A stretch of DNA of 64,000 bases from Charina bottae. Taxonomy: Eukaryota > Chordata > Lepidosauria > Squamata > Charinaidae. Where the stretch lies: contig JALMGJ010000008.1 of assembly GCA_023362775.1 (NCBI GenBank), positions 20,250,501 to 20,314,500 of the forward strand, in the 5' to 3' direction. The translations under genes and the position numbers were made by a program. The notes beneath the pieces were generated by a model. It made no database searches. It was not told the DNA's origin and saw only the letters and a list, made by a program, of their open reading frames with translations. Positions 1-12,505 of the stretch are shown here, in pieces (positions within the stretch are counted from its first letter, which is position 1; every line of letters starts with the position of its first letter).

Positions 1-423
1 AGCCTTTCATAAATGGAAAACGTAGGCAAACACCATCAGTTAAGTCTTTGTACTTAGAACTAATGTAGTTCACCATCAGTAAGTTTTCATGTCTCTAAAT
101 AATAGAGTTATATGAAATCCATTTTGTATTTCTATAGGAAAATCTGAGGAACTCAAAAGGGATACCTACATACATAGCTGCTTCTCTAGGATGATTGTTA
201 AATATTTAAATGTGTGTGTGTGTTCAAATGGGCTAAAAGCAAGAGGAAATTAATTTCAAGCAAAACTTCAAGAGCCCTGTAGTAAGCTAAATAAAACCGC
301 ACTCATTTGTATTAAACAATGAGAAGGCTGAAATAGTTACACAGTTAAATCACTGAATCCTACTTAATTAGATTTAGACACTAACTACTGTAATGATACT
401 AAATACTGTACACTAAATACTGT
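1..423. other. Non-coding sequence upstream of QRFPR exon 2
   Basis: No coding exon or recognisable element. It should be part of the large first intron of QRFPR, because the first exon visible further on begins in the middle of a codon just before TM3. It contains only a short TG run near 212-222. Confidence 0.5.
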
Positions 424-720
424 AATGAGGGGGCGTGGTGGCTCAGTGGGTAAGACGCCAGGCTTGTCGATCGGAAGATCGCAAGTTCGGAGGTTCGAAT
501 CCCTAGCCCTGCGTGCGGAGTGAGCTCCCGCACTAACTCCAGCTCTTGCCAACCTAGCAATTCGAAAGCATGCAAAATGCAAGTAGAATGCCGGCCACAT
601 GACCGTGGAAGCGTCTTTGGACAACGCTGGCTCTTCGGCTAACAAACGGAGATGAGCACTGGCCCCTAGAGTTGGACACGACTGCACAAATGTGTAGGGG
701 GTACCTTTACCTTTTTTTTT
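424..720 (+). repeat. tRNA-derived SINE with T-rich tail
   Basis: The head resembles a tRNA: a box A-like TGGCTCAGTGGG near 438 and a box B-like GGTTCGAATCC near 492. A conserved body follows and the element ends in a run of T. The same family occurs inverted at 37738-38076. It is a pol III-type SINE, not a functional tRNA gene, since the tRNA fold does not close and the body continues for more than 200 bases. Confidence 0.75.
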
Positions 721-1639
721 TTACTTTAATGATACATAAGAAATAATTTCACAAGACAGAGCTACCATATCTGAGATTAGGCATAACTGAATGTACATTA
801 AGCTGAGTCATTTCAATACCTTTCTCTTCTTCCTGCCATGCCCCACCTATTTATTTTTATATCCTTTATCCAAAAAATGTTAAGGCTTACTAGTTCCGCA
901 TAAAAGAATAAGGTGAATATCCATTTAATAGACGGTCAAATACCAAGTCCTAAAGACTGCTTGGGTCCTCATCAAAACCCAATATTAAGGATTACATTGT
1001 GATGATAAGGTGGCAATAGAGGGGATCTTTACACTAGAGGTCACTAAACAAGCTTATGTGTTTCAGAAGTCCAAAAATGAACCTATAATTAATAACCAGT
1101 CAAACAATTTATTAAGTAATATTTGAGACTAAAGTATAAAGGCAATCAAATAAGCAACTGACAATTTATGAGGAATATAGTACAAATATCTACAACCAAC
1201 ATTCAGACACTCAAATAAGAAGCAGTAATAATTTGAGAGAGAGGCAAAGAGTTCAGAGAGTAGCATATTTATTTTAATGATTAAAAAGCAGGAGGTTCAG
1301 GGAGTAACACACATTTAATTCAGAGTTTGGAGAGCAACAGACTCAATTCAGTAGGAAAATGGCCTGGAGTCCAAAGAGTAGCACACTGAGTTCAAAATGA
1401 GATAAAAGCATGGATATAAGAAAATGGCATGGGAAATGGAGGCATGGGAAATGATTTATGCATTATGTGCCATCCGCTCTCAGCAACCATATAAAGAGAT
1501 TTTCTCCAGACAATCTATTCCTAACTTGGAATTTCAGGTCTTCCAATGGTGCACTCATCACCACTATAACCGAGTCCATGCACCTTACTGCTGGTTGTTT
1601 CTTTTTCTCTTTCCTTCCACCTTTCCAGCCCAAGTTTAA
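721..1639. other. Intronic sequence, no gene seen
   Basis: AT-rich. Around 1245-1400 there are a few very degenerate copies of a roughly 40-base unit resembling 'gttcagagagtagcac'. I cannot assign it to a repeat family. Confidence 0.4.
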
Positions 1640-1871
1640 TTTATTATTATTGTTGTTGGCCACACAGCCGATGTCTAGACTGGATTTGGCATTTTTATCC
1701 ACCTATTGAGTCCTTCCCAAGGACCTGGGATAGGCAGATGGTGTTGTTCAATGGTGTTAAAGGTATCGTCGCAGAATGTAAGCTATTCCAAGTAAAGCTG
1801 CCTTTTGCAATTGACTGATGGTGATTTTGTCAACGCTGATTGTGTTCAGGTGGTGCTCCAGATGTTTTGGG

Positions 1872-1919
<48 letters not shown>
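1640..1919. repeat. Interspersed repeat fragment ending in an ATT microsatellite
   Basis: A repeat-like body (about 1650-1870) lies between a short TTA-rich stretch and a pure ATT array at 1873-1919. This looks like the 3' end of a non-LTR retrotransposon, possibly R4/Dong-like, but the family is uncertain. Confidence 0.4.
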
Positions 1920-2015
1920 TTATCCAGAGAGCTAGGTCTTCACAAAGGACCTTTCAGATTCAATGTTCTCTAATTCAGCATCTTCCAGATGCATTTGACT
2001 ACAACTTCAATCATT

Positions 2016-2460
2016 AGTGGTTAAGGCAACGGGCTAGAAACCAGGAGACTGAGAGTTCTAGTCCCGCCTTAGGCATGAAAGCCTGCTGGGTGACCTTGGG
2101 CCAGTCACTCACTCTCAGCCCAACTCACCTCACAGGGTGGTTGTTGTGGGGAAAATAGGAATGGGAAGGAGTATTAGGTATGTATTGTCGAAGGCTTTCA
2201 CGGCCGGAGTTCGATGGCTGTTGTGGGTCTTCCGGGCTGTGTGGCCGTGTTCTGGAAGTTGTGAAATACAGAGATTTCACTTCTATCTGTGCTCCTGCCC
2301 TCTGAAGATGCTGGCCACAGATGCTGGTGAAACGTTAGGAACCACAACTTCCAGAACACGGCCACATAGCCCAGAAGACCCACAACAGCCATAGTATTAG
2401 GTATGTTCGCCGCCTTGAGTTATTTATAAAAATAATAAAGGCGGGATAGAAAATAAAATA
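2016..2460 (+). repeat. tRNA-derived SINE, split by a Penelope-like insertion
   Basis: The left part (2016-2183) matches the SINE body seen intact at 22595-22826, including the conserved 'ccttgggccagtcactc'. The right part (2393-2460) carries the 'cgccttgagttatttataaa' tail. A 209-base palindromic insertion separates the halves and duplicates 14 bases of the SINE. Confidence 0.75.
2184..2392 (+). mobile_element. Penelope-like terminal repeat, palindromic, hammerhead-like core
   Basis: It is flanked by a perfect 14-base target duplication, AGTATTAGGTATGT (2170-2183 and 2393-2406). The ends are inverted repeats (2207-2256 against about 2340-2392). The right arm carries CTGAAGA (2302-2308) and GAAAC (2329-2333), the two halves of a hammerhead ribozyme core as known from Penelope-like elements. 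The bases between them pair poorly as stem II, so this copy is probably not an active ribozyme. Confidence 0.65.
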
Positions 2461-2612
2461 ATAAAATAAAATAAAATAAAATAAATAATAAAATAAAATA
2501 AAATAAAATAAAATAAAATAAAATAATAAAATAAAATATAAAATAATAAAATAAAATAATAAAATAAAATAAAATAAAATAATAAATAAAATAAAATAAT
2601 AAATAAAATAAA
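2445..2612 (+). repeat. AAAAT pentanucleotide microsatellite
   Basis: Imperfect AAAAT/AAAT array extending the tail of the preceding SINE. The long phenylalanine-rich reading frame on the minus strand here is an artefact of this array. Confidence 0.9.
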
Positions 2613-2668
2613 ATGGTTGACCCTGCTCTGGATACACTGATGATCTGATTAATTTCTTCTCTTTATAG

Positions 2669-2827
2669 GTGCTTTTGCCTGCAAGATGGTGCCATTTGTG
2701 CAATCCACAGCAATAGTTACTGAGATACTTACAATGACTTGCATTGCTGTAGAAAGGCATAATGGCATTGTTCACCCTCTAAAAATGAAATGGCAGTATA
2801 CCTACAGAAGAGCATATACAATGCTGG
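2669..2827 (+). CDS. QRFPR: QRFPR exon 2 (TM3 and second intracellular loop)
   Basis: Acceptor ctttatag before 2669 and donor gtaagg after 2827. The exon begins with two bases of a split codon and encodes CKMVPFVQSTAIVTEIL, then TCIAVERH at the end of TM3. It ends after one base of a glycine codon. Confidence 0.93.
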
Positions 2828-5800
2828 GTAAGGTCCCAGACAATTTTGTTACTTGTTTTTAACTTTTCTTTTTTTTTTTAAAAAAAAGTTCAAAATACTT
2901 ATGTAATACAGAAAAAATTGAAACCAAACTGTTTAGGTGACACAACATTAGAGTAGCAATGTTCTGCAAAGCGGATAGTTGCCATTACTTTGGCTGCTCA
3001 TTTTTGTGAAAACCAAAAATCTTGAGTTCCTTAATCAAAGCTCCTTTGAAAAGCTATGTATCTGCACCTTCTTCTACAAGTATTAAATCCAGAAACTAAT
3101 TCTGAAAACATGCATTATTCCTTAGTGTACAATGGTGATAATATTGTGTAAAGAGGGAGAAGAGAAAATGCCTAATGATTATATATTTTGCTGTAATCCA
3201 ATATTTTTGGATTAGGACTTCTTGAAATAATTCTAAATCTTATTCAAACATTTTGGCTGAGTCAGAGCAATGGGGCTGTTGCCATTTTGTCTATGCTTCC
3301 ATCTCTAATTTCTCAGCTTTCAAGCGACAATCTTGATTTATCAGGTTCCCATATGCAAAAAGTCTTTTCATGTTTAGGCAAATAGAAATGGAAATCCACT
3401 GTAATCAACCTGGATCAACCTGGGAAGTCAGGGCTGGTTGACAAGGAGCCAATTTGCACAGGTATTTAGGATGAGGGTATAATTTTCCCCTGACTTTTTA
3501 AAGTATTTCCTGTTTCTGCTAATGACTGGACTGGTAGTGTGCATGTGTACAGAATGACTAATGTTGACCAGCAATGTACCTACAATGAAGTAGTGAGTAA
3601 GAGCATTTGCATTCAAAAGAGGTCAGACTATATGAATATTCTCCTAAGTGCTAACACTGTTGATACATTATCTTACTTAAGTAGAACTTAGCTAGAATGA
3701 CTTTTATTTTTTAATGAATGGAGAATGGAGAAATAATTAGAATTTCCATCTGTCCCTATCTCTCTTCCCCAAATATTTATGTTTTTTTTTTTAAAAAAAA
3801 TGGATCAGAGATATAGGGTTCTCTAGTTAATCCTTCTTTAAATAAAGCTCATTGCTTTGAATTTTCTGACAGTAGATCAAAAAAGTTGTATCTCACCTCT
3901 CATTTTGACAATGTCCCATGTACTTGCTAATGTTAAAAACAAGTCCCAAATACCTATGGCCCAAATGCTATATTATTTAATTTAATTTCCTATGTTGTTT
4001 TTCTTAAATCACCAGCAACCCTTTATTTTTAGGCATTGTTTGGCTGTTGGCTGCTGTTGTTGGTTCACCCATGTGGCATGTGCAAAGAGTGGAGGTATGG
4101 TTGTGTTGTGCAGTTGTACTTATTCAGGCTAGTAGTTTGCGATGTTTCTGCATATTACTGTTCAAGAGCTGAATATAATTTGCAATAAAAAAAATTTAAG
4201 GGTTGCATTTCATGTCTGCAGGGTATGATAAAAAAAAAGTCAATACGGTGGCCATGACATTGTGATTGAAGCTCTGCCTTTTTAAAAATGTGCATCACAT
4301 GTGCAACACACATAAAAATGGGCAGAGCTTCAGGCACAGCATTGTGGCCATCATCTTGAGTTTTCTGACCACACCCTGCAGACACTCCTGTTCTGTAGAA
4401 TAGAATAGCCCTTTAAAATAATTATGCACTGGATTGCGACAATATATGGGACAAACTCTTACTTCAAATATGTTTACTGTAAATTATTATTATTATTAAA
4501 TGTAATCTAGACAAATTTAAATAACAGCACATATTATCTTCTATAATTTTGGGGTGAGTATGCTGTTATTTAAATTTGTCTAGATTACATTTATTTCATT
4601 ATTATTTTATGGAGTTTGTTTCATCAAGTTCATCCTATAATAAAGAGAACAGGTTTGGTTGTTATATTTTAAATATTGCATTGTATATTGTCACACACAC
4701 TTTGGGAGTATCAATGTTATAATGTGTGCTGTACTTTGGGCCATACATAAATGTTTTGGCTCCCTTGAGAATAGTTGTTTCAAATCATACTTCTTTTTAA
4801 ATGTTAATTTAAAAGTATAAAAATAGGGTTTTCCAAAGCTATGTGTGTGGATTCCTAAGTAAAAAAGCAAATGTTTTGAGCTTCCTTACAAATGCAGGCA
4901 AAAGTAAAATAGATGGTTAGTCTTAGAATTCTTTTGCAAGGGCAGACAAAATGAATTAAAAGATAATTAAGTAAACCAAGTCATATGATGGGAGTCATTC
5001 TATCACATAGATCAGAGCTTTCCAAACTGTGTGTCGCAACACGTTACTGTGTCGCCGGCAGGGTCTGGGTGTGTCGCCAGACGACCTGGAAGCGCTGATT
5101 GGGGGGAAGCCAGAAGAAGAGGCACCCCCGCCAATCAGCGCGCGCCAAAGGAGGGCAGAGAGGCGGGCCGAACAGTGCAGACACCAGCCCCTGCCACAAG
5201 AGTCCCCTTTGGAGTCCCGCCGAGCTCTTGCCGCACCGCCAGAAAGCGCCACTGCCTTGCCTCTCCGCCCTGAGACGAGGCAGGCTCACTCGAGGTCAGG
5301 GGCAGCTGGCCAAGCGCGGGTTTGGTGTGAGCGGTTCACGCGACGCCATGTGGGCAGAAGCCTCTCCGCTGGGCAGTGTGTTTGGCTGGCCAGAGGCCAT
5401 GCCTCTTGCCCCCCGAGATGCAGCTGGAGTGTGCGGGGCTCCTGGTCTGCCACCTCCCTCGCCCGGAACAGCCCTGGAATAACTTAAGAAGTAATTGGGT
5501 TTTCCTCCCAGGTTCGCGTTTACCAAACTATTACTTTGCATATACAAATATTTATGGGGGGAGGGGATGGTTCTTGGTCCTGGGGTGCTGCGAGAAGAAG
5601 CGGCGACCCCCAAAGAACACCCGGGGCTTCGGGACGTTTGCAAAAGTCCCAGATCTGAAGCCCCTGAAGGAGGGAGAGAGGCGCTCCCCAAGATGCCCTT
5701 TCAAAACTTAATTCTGTGCAGCCAGCAGGACACCGAGGGAAGGAATGGCGATTAAAGCTTTTGCCCGGTGAGGGAGGCGGCGGACCGGGAGCTCCAGGTG

Positions 5801-8800
5801 CCCCGCGCCTCCAGCTGCATCCCGGGGGACGAGAGGCGCGGCCTCTGGCCAAACACATTACCCAGTGGAGAGGCTTCTGCCCGAGCGGCGTCGCGTGAGC
5901 CCCTGAACCCAAAGCAGTCAACATCGAACCTTCTTTTCCATTTCAGGAGCACCAGGCAGGTGAAGCTAAATCGCAACAACAGGCTTTAATCGCTATTCCT
6001 TCCCTTGGCGTCCTGCTGGCTGCATGGAATTGAGTTTTGAAAGGGTGTCTTGGGGAGCGCCTCTCTCCCTCCTTCAGGGGCTTCGGATCCCGGACTTTTG
6101 CAAACGTTCCGAAGCCCCGGGTGTTCTTTGCGGGGCGCCGCTTCTTCTCGCAGCACCCCAGGACCAGTAACCGTCCCCTCCCCCCATAAATATTATTTGG
6201 TTATGCAAGGCAATAGTTCAGTAAATGCGGGGCAGGGTTTTCAGGCAGGAGCCAATCGCGTGGGCCGGGGGGCAGGTTTTTCAGGTAGGAGCCAATCACG
6301 TGGGCTGGGGGCGGGGAGCCCTGTTATTACTGTGTCGCAAAATGATGCATGTCTAAAGGGTGTGTCACCAACATGAAAAGTTTGGAAAGCTCTGACATAG
6401 ATGAATTTAATTGGATCAGAAATATATACAGGTAGTCCTCGTTTAGTGACTGACTCATTTAGTGACCATTCGCAGTTACGACCGTGATGAAAAAGTAACT
6501 TTACGACCAATCCTTGCATTTATGACCTTCACAGGTCTGTAAAGCAAAGGGAAGCTGAAGTAAGATCATAAGCACAGTCGATGTTTCACTTAGCAACAGC
6601 TTCGCTTAATGACCGTGTTACCAGTCCCAATTGTGGTCGCTAAATGAGGACTCCCTGTATTTGCAGATTGTACACAGAATGAAAAGGCCAATTTTTTTTA
6701 GTCATAAAAATACCGTTTTGTACAGATAAACTTCTAGCAGCCAGGTTTGCCAGCCACTTTGCTTATTAAGTACAAAGTGGATGAGATACATGCTGGGGTA
6801 TCAGCCCATTCCCTTCTACTTGGTTTGGATATGCATAGATAGGTAGTCCAAGCTTGGATAACTTAATATGAATTCTAAATTTGGAGTTATAGTTTCCTGT
6901 AGCTGAACATTCCATCTTTGGACATTTTTCCTTATAGATAGTATATTGACAAAGGACTCTGCACTAACCTCTGCTTAATGTCTTTCAGAATAAATATGAC
7001 TTTCTTTATGAAAAGGAATATGTTTGCTGCTTGGAAGAATGGCCAAGCCCTGTGCACCAAAAGATATATGCCACTTTCATTTTGGTTATTCTTTTTCTTC
7101 TCCCTCTGATGCTGATGCTGTTGCTGTATAGTAAGATTGGTTATGAGCTCTGGATTAAGAAAAGAGTTGGAGATGCTTCTGTCCTCCAGAGCATTCATGA
7201 AAATGAGATGTCTAAAATTTCAAGGTTGGTACAGTATATATATTTATCTACATTGTTTTGCTATATTGCAAAAGTTTGTTATATGCTTCGTATAATTTTA
7301 ATATAATGTTGTTGTATTGCTTCCTATAAATTAATATTTTCCCATTTCCTAGGATTCTTTAAAAACATCAGTGAGCTTATGGACACTAATTATTTGCTAG
7401 ACGAGTTATCCATAAAGTCTCTTTTGAATGAAGCTTTATAGCAGGGCTTTCCAAACTTTTAATGTTGGTGACATGCCTTTTAGCCATCCATAATTTCGTG
7501 ACACAGTAATGAGGAGTCCCCGCCCCCTGGCCCACGTGATTGGCTGCCGGCTCCAAACCCCGCCCCCGGCCCACGTGATTGGCTGCCGGCTCCAAACCCT
7601 GTCCCCAGCCCACGTGATTGGCTGCCGGCTCCAAACCCCGCCCCCGGCCCATGTGATTGGCTCCCGGCTCCAAACCCCGCCCCCGGCCCACGTGATTGGC
7701 TCCCGGCTCCAAACCCTGCCCCCGGCCCACGTGATTGGCTCCTGGCTCCAAACCCCACCCCACGTGATTGGCTGCCGGCTCCAAATCCCACCCCCCGGCC
7801 CCCCAGTCTTGTACTGTATGTATTGTATTGTATGTAATTGTAGATAAAATACAAAAATGCCCTCCAGGTGTGCTTGATGGGGAGGTCATGGACCCAAGAC
7901 CATGAGCAATGTTTTTCAGTCTTGGCCACTTTCAGATATGAGGACTTCAACTCCCAGAATTCCCTACCCAGCAAGGCTGGCTGGGGAATTCTGGGATTTG
8001 AGGTCCACAACTCTTAAAGTCGCCTAGGTTGAGAAACACTGCCAGATGATGGGAAAACTGCGTCCATTGCTTGGTAAGGCTCTGGACTGGCACTTTGGAA
8101 GGGGAAGGGCGCTCTCCTTGGCACATAGGTAACCCCTCTGTAAGGCCACCAAAGGGAAGAGCGCTTTCCTCACCCCTCCCTGCATCCCACGGGGTCCTGA
8201 CACACAAGAGCCATACTGACACAACACCCTTCTACCAGGTCACAGAAGAGCCGCTCCCCACAAGGTCTTGACACGCAAGAGAGGTACTCACACAACAGCC
8301 CCCCACCAGGTGGCGGAAAGGCCTGCGCATGACATGCCAAGCACGGTTAGGCCCGGGGGTCCGCCCATCTGTTCCCATGACGCGCCCAGCTGCCCTTGTC
8401 TTCCACAGAACCAGTTCCTCGTGCCAAACGGTTGGGTGCCACTGCCTTATGAGAGATGCGGACACATACATGAGTTGTAATAGCGAAATGAGTGGGGACA
8501 CAACATATCTCATGAAAACCTTTCCTTTATATTTTTAAAAATATGATTTGTAAAAAAATATACATTTCCAAGATAGTTGTCATTTGTGAGTAACAATATA
8601 TAAATATGTGCAATAATTTAAAAAAATTGAACAACATAAATAACTACTTAAAACATAAATAACTACTTAACATTTTAATGAGATGTATGTGGTTGATGGG
8701 ATGAACACAGCCGTTGAATATTTGGTGGAATGTTAGAGAAAGACACTCGCAGTTCGTCATCAAGCATTTTTAAGCTTCCAGTCTCTCTGTCTTTAACTGT

Positions 8801-11800
8801 GCCATTGTTGAAAAGGATGCTTCACAAATGTATGTAGTAGAAAACTGCAGAAGAATTTTTAACGCGTTTTTACCTATGTTTGGATGCATTTTTGAAACGC
8901 GAATCCAAAATCTGTCCAAGTCACCCTCTCCAAGCATCATTTGCAGACTTCAATCATTTTTTATTTCAGCTAATTCTTCTTCTTCAATAAGTGAAAAGTT
9001 CCTTGTTGCAGTTGAAAGAAATGGATTTCTGATCCAATCATAGTCTTTGACTTCAACATTTGGGAAGTAATGATGAATTTTCTCTCCAAGCAATATTAAA
9101 TGCTCAACAATTAGTGAGCTGATTTCACATTTTTGGTCACACTCAGCAGTTTTGGAAAACATTGCAAAATTTCCTTCATTCACTTTCCTTTTCCAAATTG
9201 CTATTTTGTCTCTCATAGCACAAATTTTATCTACCGCTGTTAACAAATTCTCTCCTTTCCCTTGCATACTGGTGTTTATTTTGTTCAAATGTTCCAATAT
9301 GTCAGCAAGATATGCCAATTTTGTGCACCAAAGTTTGTTTTGAAGTAGCTGGCAGAATTCAGTTTTCTGATTTTCCTCAAAAAGTTTAAGCATCATTTCC
9401 CTCAATTTGTATACACGACAAAGGACTCGACCTCTTGAGAGCCAACGAACCTCTGTGTGTAGTAGAACCTTGTTAAACCTGGCCCCCATTTCTTCACAAA
9501 TATGAGCAAATACTCTTGATTGAAGAGGTCTTCTTTTAATGTAATTGGCCATTTGAACCACATGGTCCTTAAGTCTTTTCCGATGGTGTGCGCGACTAGT
9601 GCTTCGCGGTGTAAAAAGCAATGAGTGGTTATTATATTTTCATTCTCTTTCTTTGCTGAAACTATAAAACCTTTTGTTGAACCAACCATTGAGGGTGCGC
9701 CAACTGTGCATATTCCTACACAATGTGACCATTGCAAATTATTTTCCTTCATGAAGCAATCCAAAGTTGTAAATATATCTTCACCTCTAGTTCTCCCTGG
9801 AAGTTCAAGACAACACAAGAATTGCTCAATTATTCTGTCAGTATGAATGAAACGTATAAAAACCATTAATTGTGCAAACCCTCTGACATCTGTTGTTTCA
9901 TCTAATTGCAACGTGAAGACCATATTACCGTCTTTAAAAATGTCCTTCATTTGCAGCTTAATGTCATCAGACATGTCCTGAATACGTCTTGCAATGGTGT
10001 TATCTGCCAAAGGGATTTTATTGACTTCTCTCTCAAATTCGGGCCCAAACATTGTTCGAACAATAGCACAGCAGGATTCCTTTATGGTGGTTTCGGCAAC
10101 TGTGTGTGGCTCCTTGTTTTTGGCAATTATTTGAGCAACCAAGTAACTTGCCTTTTGAGCTTTCTCAGATGTCTTCATTCTGCTTGTGAATGCTGCAGAC
10201 TGCTTCTTCATAGAGTTTGAAAGCTCAGTAAAGTATTCTACTGGTTTTCCTGACAAATGACTGTGTTTTTTGGTGAAATGGCGCTGTAATTTGTTTGGTA
10301 CCATACATTCATTTGCAAGTATTTCCCCACAAACTAAACACTCGGGAGAAGGATTGTCTTCAGTGCCAGAAAATGTGAACCCCCGTTTCATATAGTCTTT
10401 ACTGTATAGGCGAGGCTTGGCGGTTTTTCCTTTACACTTCCTCCGAACTGATACAGATGGTTCAACAGTGGATTCTTCTGTTGTTTCTTCTGTAGCTGCT
10501 ACATTTTGTTCATCAGAAACATAATCTTCACCAGCTTTTTTCTTCTTAATTACAAACTTATCCATTTCACCGGTTGCACAGTGGGCTGGGTGGCAAGGTG
10601 GTCTTGGAGGCGGTGGTAGAGAGAAGGCGCAGGGAGGCAAGGACTGGCACGATAGCAGGGCAGGGCTGAAAGCAGTCCCCCTTCAGGCGGCAGAAGGCGG
10701 ATGCGAGGTGGACCGTGAGCTCTGCAAAGTCCTGTTCCAAGACAGACCGACACCAGAAGCGTTTTTAAAATCTATTTACAAATTACAAAAGACTGCCAGT
10801 CTATAAGAGGGGTGTCATTGTTCATGTACATAAGCCAGGAATGGGGAACCTAAAGTCCTCCATATGTTCTCTGGGCGCCAGTCCCAGGAAGGGACTGAAA
10901 GCTAACTAAAAAGCACATGTGATGTGGGGCAAATGTTAGTAGCCACAACAGCCCAAGGAAGGATGTGCAAAACATTTTGAATGCAAAACCTTGTGTTTCA
11001 ACCTTGCCCTGGTCACGCCAGGCAGTGTTTCGGGGCTGGCAAGCCTGCTTTGAGGGTGAAGCACCCAGCTCTTGGGTATGGGCCACGTCCAAAATGCCAG
11101 CCCACCAACCCCATTTGTGTGCAGGACGACCGATTGGCACTTCAGATGTTGCCTTTTGAAGTGGGCACGGTTAGGAATGGAAACATTTTGCACATCTCCG
11201 ATGGCCTGGACGTAGCGGGCGAGTGAGGTTTGCATGCTGGCTGGGGAATTCTGAGAGTTGAAGTCCACTCATCTTAAAGTTGCCAAGTTTGAAAAACACT
11301 GCTCTATGTTCTTCCCTTGTGTCAGGGGTTAAGGCAGTGACATATACTTGGTTGGATTAATCCCCATGAATTTAACCTTTTCCTTTCCATCCCATTAAGC
11401 ATGAAAAGACTTTGGTAACTTGGAGGGGTGGGCACACAAGATTTTGCGGTGCCACCGTTTGCAAACCTCACTGAGTGCCAATCTGAAGTGCCAATCGGTC
11501 GTCCTGCACACAAATGGGGCTGGCGGGCTGGCATTTTGGACGTGGCCCATACCCAAGAGCTGGGCGCTTCACCCTCAAAGCAGGCTTGCCAGCCCTGAAA
11601 CACTGCCTGGGGGGCATGCGACAGCGCGCGCGCACGGCAGCAGCAGCAGCAGCAGCCTCCGCTAAAACACAGAAGCACTGATCCCACGCCGCTGCCGCCG
11701 TGCACGCGCGCCGCTGCTTCCGGGTGGTGTAGCGACACACCACGCTGTGTGTGGCGACACACTTTTGTGTCGCGACACACAGTTTGGAAAGCTCTGCTTT

Positions 11801-12431
11801 ATACTCTAAAGTATATACTGTAATACTTTATTTCACATTCCTGGAATATTTGTTAGTAACATGAAGTTAAAGCAGAGCTCTCCAAACTGTGTGTCGCGAC
11901 ACATCTCTGTGTCGCAGCGAGGGCCCAGGTGTGTCGCAAGGGAACCTGGAAGAGGAGGCCATGCACCACGTGCAGTCCCGCCCATCCCTTGCCGCGCCGA
12001 CAGGTCCCTGCTCAACCCAGCTCTTCAGCTCTCCCCGCAGAATCCAGGTAAGTTACCAGCCCGGTAGGGCTGCAACTGGGGGGGAGGATGCAGGGAGGTC
12101 GCTAGGCCGCTGCGTTGGGGGGTGCAGGGATGTCGTTAGACTGCTGCGCTGGGGGGGTGATGTCACCAGCAGCGGCACTTTGGAAAGCCCTGGTATAAAG
12201 TATATACTCTAATAAAGTATTAAGGAATTTCTCTGTTTGCTACTTTTACAGTCTTGCTCACCTTTTCTCCAAAGAGTTTTTATATTATTATGGTCACTCC
12301 AACTTCATGGATGAATGAAGAGTGTCAAGGTCACAGAATTTTGAGATTGCTTTTCTTTAAAAAGAAGTCTCTGAACACTTTAGAGCATTACGTAATAATT
12401 AAATTATATACATATACATATACATATACAT

Positions 12432-12505
<74 letters not shown>

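Larger units (their letters stand above)
7442..11796 (-). mobile_element. hAT transposon carrying a transposase pseudogene (4,355 bp)
   Basis: Left end CAGGGCTTTCCAAACTTTT, right end AGTTTGGAAAGCTCTG, the same termini as the four shorter copies at 5.0, 11.9, 12.9 and 23.9 kb. The flanks CTTTATAG (7434-7441) and CTTTATAC (11797-11804) agree at 7 of 8 bases. It carries a minus-strand hAT transposase (8690-10640), a 39-bp tandem array (7533-7800), a smaller nested MITE (7907-8041) and a 130-base inverted duplication (11018-11147 with 11481-11610). It is the likely relative of the source for the non-autonomous copies. Confidence 0.85.

Noticed and set aside
424..500. Possible functional tRNA gene
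   Set aside because: The tRNA-like head continues directly into a SINE body and T-rich tail, and another copy exists at 37738-38076 with a target duplication.
2335..2775. 146-codon minus-strand frame rich in Phe, Ile and Leu
   Set aside because: Product of the AAAAT microsatellite plus the antisense of QRFPR exon 2.
5029..5989. Several overlapping open frames of 80-150 codons on both strands
   Set aside because: They lie inside GC-rich hAT copy A, overlap each other in many frames, and have low-complexity Arg/Pro/Ala composition. Stop codons are simply rare in GC-rich DNA.
7533..7800. CRISPR-like array of regular direct repeats
   Set aside because: Units are contiguous with no unique spacers, in a vertebrate genome and inside a transposon; it is a minisatellite.
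7386..8010. Gly/Ser/Arg-rich repeat protein on the minus strand, 167-176 codons
   Set aside because: It is the translation of the 39-bp tandem array. Because 39 is a multiple of 3, all frames stay open. No homology or start context supports a protein.
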